Notes under the pieces: generated by a model | Seen by the model: the letters and a program-made list of their open reading frames with translations, nothing else | The model's database searches: none | Told to the model about the DNA's origin: nothing | Made by a program: the position numbers and the translations under genes | Shown here: piece after piece, positions 56,859 through 64,000 of the stretch | How the letters are laid out: each line of letters begins with the position of its first letter | Numbering within the stretch: the first letter of the stretch is position 1 | NCBI RefSeq assembly: GCF_014648055.1 | Contig: NZ_BMQJ01000010.1 | Location: 248,001-312,000, forward strand | Length of the DNA stretch: 64,000 nt | Reading direction: 5' to 3' | Source of the DNA: Streptosporangium pseudovulgare | GTDB taxonomy: Bacteria > Actinomycetota > Actinomycetes > Streptosporangiales > Streptosporangiaceae

Positions 56859-57941
56859 GTGCACGGCGAACACACCGACGAACGGAGCGCTGACTCCGCC
56901 TGTGTGATCGACGTGGACGACCTCCCCGACGGCCTCGTCGTGACCGACCGGGACGGCCACGTGCTGGCCGTCAACCGCGCCGCCACCCGCCTCACCGGCG
57001 TCACCCGCGACCGGGCCGTCGGACGGCACCTGCGGGACGTGTTCTCCTTCCGGGACCACGACGGGCGCGACTGGTGGAAGTGGTTCGACCCCTACGGCGG
57101 CCTGCCCGGCCGGGCCCGCCAGCCGGAGCTGCCGCTGCGCGTCCCGGGCGGGCAGGAGATGCTCGTGGCCGCCCGCCTGGTGCGCCGGCCCGAGCGGGGC
57201 GGACCGGTCGTCCGGGTGGTGATCACCCTGCGCGACGCGGGCGCCCGCGCCCGGCTGGAACGCAGCCGCGCCGACCTGGTCTCCACGGTCGCCCACGAGC
57301 TGCGTTCCCCGCTGACCAGCGTCAAGGGCTTCACCGCGACGCTGCTGGCCAAGTGGACCCGCTTCACCGACGACCAGAAGCTCGTCATGCTGGAGACGGT
57401 CAACGCCGACGCCGACCGGGTGACCCGGCTGATCACCGAGCTGCTCGACGTCTCCCGCATCGAGTCGGGCCGCCTGGAGATCCACCGCCAGGTGGTCGAC
57501 GTCCCGGCCAGGGCCCGGAAGATCATCGCCGGGCGGGTGGCGGCGGGGGAGCCGGAGGACCGCTTCCGGCTGGAGGTCCGCGGCGAACTCCCCGAGACCT
57601 GGCTCGATCAGGACAAAATCGACCAGGTTCTGGCCAACCTGCTGGAAAACGCGGTGCGCCACGGTCGCGGTACGGTGACAATAACCATCGAGCCGAACGA
57701 CTGGGGAGTCACCGTGTCCGTCCGCGACCAGGGTGAGGGCATCCCGCCCGAGCTGGTCACACGCGTGTTCCGGCAGTTCTGGCGGGGCAACGCCCGCCGC
57801 CGGGGAGGCACCGGGCTCGGCCTGTTCATCGTCAAGGGCCTGATCGAGGCGCACGGCGGCACCATCTCCGTGCGGCGGGGCCCCGAGGGCGGCGCCGAGT
57901 TCCGATTTACCGTGCCCACCGGCACCCCTGACTTCGCCTGA
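56859..57941 (+). CDS. Orphan PAS-domain sensor histidine kinase
   Basis: 360 residues, soluble: no membrane segment. A PAS domain (VIDVDDLPDGLVVTDRDGHV start, about 15-125) leads to HisKA with VSTVAHELRSPLTS (His146) and HATPase_c with N-box LANLLENAVRHG, DQGEGIPPEL, and GGTGLGLFIVKGL. No response regulator is nearby, so its partner lies elsewhere. GTG has GAGGAGG eight bases upstream and TATTGT (56824-56829) as a possible -10. A kinase between this methylase and pheS is also recalled from Streptomyces, suggesting a conserved unknown role. Confidence 0.93.
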   Translation: MHGEHTDERSADSACVIDVDDLPDGLVVTDRDGHVLAVNRAATRLTGVTRDRAVGRHLRDVFSFRDHDGRDWWKWFDPYGGLPGRARQPELPLRVPGGQEMLVAARLVRRPERGGPVVRVVITLRDAGARARLERSRADLVSTVAHELRSPLTSVKGFTATLLAKWTRFTDDQKLVMLETVNADADRVTRLITELLDVSRIESGRLEIHRQVVDVPARARKIIAGRVAAGEPEDRFRLEVRGELPETWLDQDKIDQVLANLLENAVRHGRGTVTITIEPNDWGVTVSVRDQGEGIPPELVTRVFRQFWRGNARRRGGTGLGLFIVKGLIEAHGGTISVRRGPEGGAEFRFTVPTGTPDFA

Positions 57942-57976
57942 GCGTCGATGCAGGCCCGGTGGGCTCTCCCGACTAG

Positions 57977-59109
<1,133 letters not shown>

Positions 59110-59110
<1 letters not shown>

Positions 59111-61626
59111 TGAAGGTCCCGCTCTCATGGCTGCGGGAGTACGTCGATCTCCCCGCCGTCACCGCCCACGAGGTCGCCGACGCGCTCACCCGCGCCGGCC
59201 TCAAGCTGGAGGCGATCACCTCCTACGGCCACGACATCAAGAACGTCGTGGTCGGTGAGGTGCTCTCCATCGAGGAGCTCTCCGGCTTCAAGAAGCCCAT
59301 CCGGCACTGCCAGGTCGAGGTGGGGGAGGCCGCGCCGCGCGAGATCGTGTGCGGCGCGACCAATTTCCAGGCCGGCGACCGTGTTCCGGTCGCGCTGCCC
59401 GGCGCGGTGCTGCCCGGGGGCTTCGAGATCGCCTCCCGCAAGACTTACGGCCGTCTCTCCGACGGCATGATCTGCTCGGAGGCCGAGCTCGGCGTGGCCG
59501 AGTCCTCGCCCGGCATCCTCGTGCTGTCGCCCGGCACCCCGATCGGCGTCGACGTGGTCGAGCTGCTCGGCCTGCGCGACGACGTGATCGAGCTGGAGAT
59601 CACCCCCGACGTCGGCTACGCGCTGTCCGTCCGGGGTGTGGCACGGGAGGCCGCGACCGCCTTCGGCGTGCCGTTCCGCGACCCGGCCGACATCACCCCG
59701 CCCGACGGCTCCGGCCCCGCCCACCCGGCCTCCATCGCCGACCCGTCCGCCTGTGACCGCTTCGTGCTGCGCGAGGTCCGCGGCTTCGACCCGGCGGCGG
59801 AGAGCCCGCTGTGGCTGCGGGTGCGCCTGGCCCGCGCCGGCGTGCGCCCGGTCTCGCTGGCCGTCGACGTCACCAACTACGTGATGCTGGAGCTCGGCCA
59901 GCCGCTGCACGCCTTCGACGCGGCGACGCTGACCGGTGAGATCGTGGTGCGCCGGGCCGAGCCGGGGGAGACCCTGGAGACCCTCGACCACGTCGTCCGC
60001 GCGCTCCACCCCGAGGACGTCCTGATCACCGACGGCTCGGGGGTGATCTCCATGGCCGGGACGATGGGCGGCCTGAAGACCGAGATCTCCGGTGAGACCA
60101 CCGACATCGTGATCGAGGCCGCGCACTTCTCGCCCAGCGGCGTCGCGCGGATGTCGCGCCGCCACAACCTCGTCAGCGAGGCGTCCAAGCGCTTCGAGCG
60201 GGGCGTCGACCGCGAGCTGCCGCTGTACGCCTCCTGGAAGGCGGCGCGGCTGCTGGCCGAGCTGGGCGGCGGCACCATCCAGCCGGGCGTCACCCACGCC
60301 GAGGCCGAGGTCGAGCCGGTCCGCGTCGCCATGCCGAGCGGCCACCCCGGCCGGGTCGCCGGGATCCCCTACGACCGCGAGACGGTCGTCCGCCGCCTGG
60401 AGCAGGTGGGCTGCACGGTCCAGGCCGGCGGCGCCGCCCCGGCCGGCGGGATCGCCGCCAGGCTCGCCGTCACCGGCGACGACATGCTGACGGTCACCCC
60501 GCCCTCCTGGCGGCCCGACCTGACCGACCCCAACGACCTCGCCGAGGAGGTCATCCGGCTGGAGGGCTACGAGAAGCTGCCCTCCGTCCTGCCGGCCGCC
60601 CCGGCGGGCGCCGGCCTCACCGAGGGCCAGCGGCTGCGCCGCAGGGTCGGCCGGGCGCTGGCCGGCGCGGGATACGTCGAGGTCCTCGCCTACCCCTTCA
60701 TGGGGGAGCGCGACCTGGACGCCCTGCAGCTGCCCGCGGGCGACGAGCGCCGCCTGGCCGTACGGCTGGCCAACCCGCTCAGCGAGGACGAGCCGCTGAT
60801 GCGGACCACCCTGCTGCCGGGGCTGCTCAGGACGCTGGTGCGCAACGCGGGCCGGGGCTTCGCCGACCTCACGCTGTTCGAGACGGGTCTGGTCTACCGG
60901 CCTGACCGGGACGCCCCGGCGACCGCACCGGTCCTCGGCGTGGACCGCAGGCCCACCGCCGAGGAGCTCGCCTCGATCGAGTCCGCGCTGCCCGCCCAGC
61001 CGGTCCGGGTCGCCGCGGTGCTGGCCGGGGAGTTCGAGCGGTCCGGCTGGTGGGGCGGCGGGCGCACCGCGAGCTGGGCCGACGCCATCGAGGCGGCCCG
61101 CGTGGTGGCCCGCGAGGCCGGGGTCGAGCTGAGCGTGCGCGCCGACCGGCACGAGCCCTGGCACCCGGGCCGCTGCGCCGCCCTGTACGCCGGGGACGTC
61201 CTCGTCGGCCACGCCGGAGAGCTGCACCCGCGCGTCATCGAGGCGTACGGCCTGCCGCCGCGCACCGCCGCGATGGAGCTGGAGCTCACCCGGCTGGAGC
61301 CGCTGTCGGCCGGTCCGGTCCAGGTGTCGTCGATCTCCGCCTACCCGGTCGCCACCCAGGACGTCGCGCTCGTCGTCGCCTCCGCCACCCCGGTGGCCGA
61401 GGTGGAGGCGGCGCTGCGCGAGGGCGCGGGCGACCTGCTGGAGTCGATCCGCCTGTTCGACGTCTACACCGGCGCCCAGGCCGGCGAGGGCAACAAGTCC
61501 CTCGCCTACACGCTGCGCTTCCGGGCGGCGGACCGGACGCTGACCGCCGAGGAGACCACCGCCGCCCGCGACGCCGCCGTGGCGCTGGCGGCCGAGCGCA
61601 CCGGGGCACGGCTCCGCGGCGCCTGA
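59110..61626 (+). CDS. pheT: Phenylalanyl-tRNA synthetase beta subunit
   Basis: 838 residues. [14 protein letters not shown] opens B1; the EMAP/OB tRNA-binding region ([32 protein letters not shown]) follows. B3/B4 is the editing domain with [19 protein letters not shown], then B5 ([21 protein letters not shown]), the catalytic-like B6/B7 domain and a C-terminal ferredoxin-fold anticodon domain. It forms alpha2beta2 with PheS. The ATG overlaps the pheS stop (59108-59112). Confidence 0.97.
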
Positions 61627-61637
61627 TCCGCGTGTCC

Positions 61638-61669
61638 GGGGTCCCGGCGGAGCCTTCCGCCGGGACCCC
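61638..61669 (+). terminator. pheST terminator
   Basis: Perfect 13-bp stem (GGGGTCCCGGCGG, 61638-61650, with 61657-61669), 6-nt loop, then GTCTTC, 12 bases after the pheT stop. Confidence 0.8.
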
Positions 61670-61711
61670 GTCTTCGGATTCGGATCCGATCCATCCGGTT
61701 CGGGAGGGACG

Positions 61712-61957
61712 ATGAGGCACCTGCTGGTGTTCGCCGACCGCGACGACGCCGAGGAGGTCGCAGAGCTCGTCGAGGAGGGGCTGCCGCGGGCGGGCACGCC
61801 CGCCGTCGTCCGGGAGACCCTGGCCGGCGAGGACGACGCCGAGGACGCCCAGTGGGTCGTGGTCGTCGAGGTCGCGGCCGGCGGCCTGACCGCGGACGAA
61901 CTGGCCCGCCTGGACACGCTCGCCGACGAGTACGGCGGCTGGCGCGAGACGGACTGA
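61712..61957 (+). CDS. Small acidic protein of unknown function
   Basis: 81 residues, strongly acidic (many Asp/Glu, few Lys/Arg). RHLLVFADRDDAEEVAELVEE suggests a beta-alpha-beta start, with WVVVVEVAAGG as a central strand and a helical end (LTADELARLDTLADEYGGW), giving a compact ferredoxin-like or RraB-like profile. No family is recognised with confidence. ATG follows GGGAGG at good spacing. It is enclosed by two terminator hairpins, so it is a single-gene unit whose promoter must lie within 61670-61711 or upstream. Confidence 0.75.
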   Translation: MRHLLVFADRDDAEEVAELVEEGLPRAGTPAVVRETLAGEDDAEDAQWVVVVEVAAGGLTADELARLDTLADEYGGWRETD

Positions 61958-61989
61958 GCGGGTCCCGGCCGGACCGCCGGTCGATCCCG

Positions 61990-62020
61990 CCGGGGCCGGC
62001 CTCAGAGAAGCCGGCCCCGG
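61990..62020. terminator. Hairpin after the small acidic protein gene
   Basis: CCGGGGCCGGC (61990-62000) pairs with 62010-62020, 11 bp, 9-nt loop, between convergent genes. Confidence 0.6.
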
Positions 62021-62108
62021 AAGAGCCGGCCTCAGCGGGGCCGGTGCCGGCCGAGGCCGCGGGCGCCCGGCCGTCGCGGTCCCGGCCGGTCCGAGGCGGG
62101 GCGGGCTC

Positions 62109-62729
62109 TCAGATGCCGTCGATCTCCGTCAGGTCTATGTCGACCTCGAAGGGCGCCGACAGCTTGAGCCGGTCGTGGTGGACACCGGTGACGACGTACG
62201 CGCCGGTGACGTGGTCGAGCTCGTAGGTGTGGACGACGGGCCGGCCCGCGTCGTTCTCCACGAGCCAGAAGTGCCGGATGCCGGCCTCGGCGTACAGCGA
62301 CGGCTTGCGCTTGCGGTCACGCTCCTTGGACTCGGGTGAGACCACCTCGGCCACGAGCATGACGTCCTCACCCCGGTAGAAGGTCTGCTCGGGGCTCTGC
62401 TCGGCGGAGGCCCGGATGACGCTGACGTCCGGCTCCGGCCGCTGCTTCGCGCCCAGGACGACGCTCATCTCACGCCGCACGCGCAGCTCCCGGGGGGCAT
62501 GTTGCCGCAGGGCGACGACCAGGAGATCAACCGCCCGAGTGTGGAAAGAAGCCTGAGGACTCACGAACACCAGACTTCCATCAATCAACTCTGTGTGTTC
62601 GGGCAGATGCGGAATGCGATCGAGGTCTTCTGCGGTGAACCCTCCGGGGGGAGGGAACGCCCAGTCGGGCAGCGACGAATCCGTCATCTTGGGGCTCCCC
62701 GTCTCAGGGCTCCGAACGTCGACCGTCAT
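62109..62729 (-). CDS. Uma2-family (DUF820) putative endonuclease
   Basis: 206 residues. PD-(D/E)XK-like restriction fold: HLPEHTELIDGSLVFVSPQ, PEPDVSVI, VAEVVSPESKERDRKRKPSLYAEAG (core EVVSPESKERD with catalytic Glu and Lys) and HFWLVE. Uma2 proteins are numerous in actinobacteria and cyanobacteria; function is unproven. ATG at 62729 is used; ATG at 62687 (MTDSSLPDW) is an alternative. It lies 55 bp downstream of the MFS gene on the same strand. Confidence 0.88.
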   Translation of the reverse strand: MTVDVRSPETGSPKMTDSSLPDWAFPPPGGFTAEDLDRIPHLPEHTELIDGSLVFVSPQASFHTRAVDLLVVALRQHAPRELRVRREMSVVLGAKQRPEPDVSVIRASAEQSPEQTFYRGEDVMLVAEVVSPESKERDRKRKPSLYAEAGIRHFWLVENDAGRPVVHTYELDHVTGAYVVTGVHHDRLKLSAPFEVDIDLTEIDGI

Positions 62730-62784
62730 GTCTCCACCGTAGCAGCGGGACTCCGTTCGGTGAGGGGAGTCGCCCGCCGCGACG

Positions 62785-64000
62785 TCAGGTTCCGCTGAGG
62801 GCCTCCCGGCGGGCCCGCTCCCGGAGCGCGTGCTCGTCGGTGCGGGCGTCGTATCTCCGGAACCCGGGCAGCAGCCCGGCCATCGCGACGACCGCGCCGA
62901 CGCAGAGCAGGCCGCCCGCCCCCAAGGAGAAGCGGGTCCCGCCGAGCTGGCCCATCAGGCTCGCCCTGGCGTTGCCGAGCATCGGACCGCTGGTGTAGGA
63001 GAGCAGCTCGATGCCGGCCAGCCGGCCGCGGAACTCGTCGGGGATGGTCTGGTTCCAGATGGTGGACCGGAAGACACCGCTGATCATGTCGGCCGCGCCG
63101 GCCAGGGCCAGGCAGGCGAAGATGCCCCAGACGGTCGGCATGACGGCCGCCAGCGCCACCGCGGCTCCCCACACGATCGCCGCGGCGACGACGCCCAGGC
63201 CGTGCCGGTGGACGTGGCCGGTCCAGCCGGAGGTGACGGAGGCGATCAGCGATCCGACCGCCGAGGCGGAGAAGAACAGGCCCTGCAGCTCGGGAACGCC
63301 GAGCTCGTCGGCGAGGAACGGGTACAGCGCGGTGGAGAAGGCGAAGATCATCGCGGCGACGTCCACCAGGTAGGTGCCCATCAGGTCCGGGCGGCCCACG
63401 GCGTAGCGGACGCCCTCCACCAGCGCCCTGATCGACGCCTGGGGAGCGTCCTCGGACCGCGGGGGAGTCCTCACCGGCCAGAGCAGGGCCAGCGAGCCCA
63501 GGTAGGTCGCCACGTTGATGCCGTAGGCGACGGCGAATCCGGACCAGGTGACGAGCAGGCCGCTGAGACCGGGGGCGACGATGGCGCCGAGGTTCCAGCG
63601 GAAGCTGGTCAGCGCGGCGGCCGCGGTGAGCTGGTCGTGCCTGACCACGCGGGGCGTCAGCGACTCCAGGCTGGGGCGCTGCAGGCTGCCGAGGCCCGCC
63701 GAGAGCGCGCCGACCACGTACAGCACCCAGGGGTGCGGGGCGGGCAGCATCGCGTTGACCATCAGCAGCAGCACCGTGACGCAGAGCCCCGCCTCGGTGT
63801 AGAGGATGATCTTCCGCCGGTTCAGCGCGTCCGCGATCGCCCCGCCCCACAGGCCGCACACCACCATCGGCACGAACTCGGCCACGCTGACCAGGCCGAC
63901 CGCCAGGTAGGAGCCGGTGAGCGCCTTCATCTGCAGCGGCACCGCGACCAGGGTGAGGAAGGAGCCGAACATCGTGACCGCCCCCGAGCCGAAGAGCAGC
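62785..64000 (-). CDS. MFS transporter (EntS/MFS_3 type), N-terminus outside window
   Basis: About 405 residues are visible; the frame runs through the right edge and probably lacks one short N-terminal segment. Eleven or so hydrophobic segments remain. VVCGLWGGAIADALNRRKIIL is the MFS loop 2-3 motif, and RGRLAGIELLSYTSGPMLGN with the DEFRGR pattern is typical of the MFS_3 exporters related to EntS. It may export a siderophore or drug; substrate unknown. The stop is at 62785, and the C-terminus is basic. Confidence 0.88.
   Translation of the reverse strand, partial: LLFGSGAVTMFGSFLTLVAVPLQMKALTGSYLAVGLVSVAEFVPMVVCGLWGGAIADALNRRKIILYTEAGLCVTVLLLMVNAMLPAPHPWVLYVVGALSAGLGSLQRPSLESLTPRVVRHDQLTAAAALTSFRWNLGAIVAPGLSGLLVTWSGFAVAYGINVATYLGSLALLWPVRTPPRSEDAPQASIRALVEGVRYAVGRPDLMGTYLVDVAAMIFAFSTALYPFLADELGVPELQGLFFSASAVGSLIASVTSGWTGHVHRHGLGVVAAAIVWGAAVALAAVMPTVWGIFACLALAGAADMISGVFRSTIWNQTIPDEFRGRLAGIELLSYTSGPMLGNARASLMGQLGGTRFSLGAGGLLCVGAVVAMAGLLPGFRRYDARTDEHALRERARREALSGT

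Overview
The window is 64 kb of very G+C-rich chromosomal DNA from an actinobacterium. Many starts are GTG, the third codon position is almost always G or C, and -10 elements read TANNNT. Gene order and protein flavour suggest Streptosporangiales (Streptosporangium/Nonomuraea-like), but that placement is inference from memory of synteny, not a computed result. No rRNA, tRNA, CRISPR array, prophage or insertion sequence was seen. Almost everything is core chromosome in conserved actinobacterial blocks.

Layout: (1) 1-3588: an FtsX/MacB-type ABC transporter (permease cut by the left edge) divergent from a NarL-type kinase and response regulator. (2) 3718-5294: a PAP2-like membrane protein and dapD. 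(3) 5551-17919: the phosphatidylinositol mannoside cluster known from mycobacteria (thrS, HIT protein, PIP synthase, acyltransferase PatA, PimA). Here a 6-kb block of three minus-strand genes interrupts it: a membrane alkaline-phosphatase-fold protein, a DigH-like glycosidase and an EF-G2-like GTPase. (4) 18095-25433: a DUF3048 lipoprotein, pdxS, a Tat-exported PhoD, a MarR/MFS pair, pdxT and yebC. (5) 25744-30778: a cation/proton antiporter, an Eis-like acetyltransferase and ruvCAB, the latter behind a LexA (SOS) box. (6) 31006-37367: yajC-secD-secF, apt and relA. (7) 37562-45599: a DUF349 protein, two paralogous membrane-anchored cyclophilins flanking an MBL hydrolase-hisS-aspS unit, and a DUF2231 protein. 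(8) 45689-54172: rarA, DUF948, an 84-residue protein, alaS, ruvX, two tandem mltG genes and aroE, many joined by 4-nt start/stop overlaps. (9) 54508-61626: infC-rpmI-rplT behind a structured leader, a TrmH/SpoU rRNA methylase, an orphan PAS kinase, and pheS-pheT. (10) 61712-64000: a small acidic protein, a Uma2 protein and an MFS transporter cut by the right edge.

The genes serve translation (ThrRS, HisRS, AspRS, AlaRS, PheRS, IF3, L35, L20, EF-G2), envelope building (PIM lipids, MltG, SecDF, DapD, DigH-like), stress and recombination (RelA, RuvABC, RarA) and pyridoxal phosphate synthesis (PdxS/PdxT). I found no clear undescribed multi-gene system. The most useful sequence-level observations are: an apparent ATC start codon for infC; seven genes whose -10 box lies 6-9 nt before the start codon, implying leaderless mRNAs; a LexA box before ruvC; a shared promoter upstream of the two cyclophilin paralogues; AspRS residues predicting a non-discriminating enzyme and hence tRNA-dependent Asn formation; and several local tandem duplications, one copying a kinase stop codon and one copying a methylase start codon.
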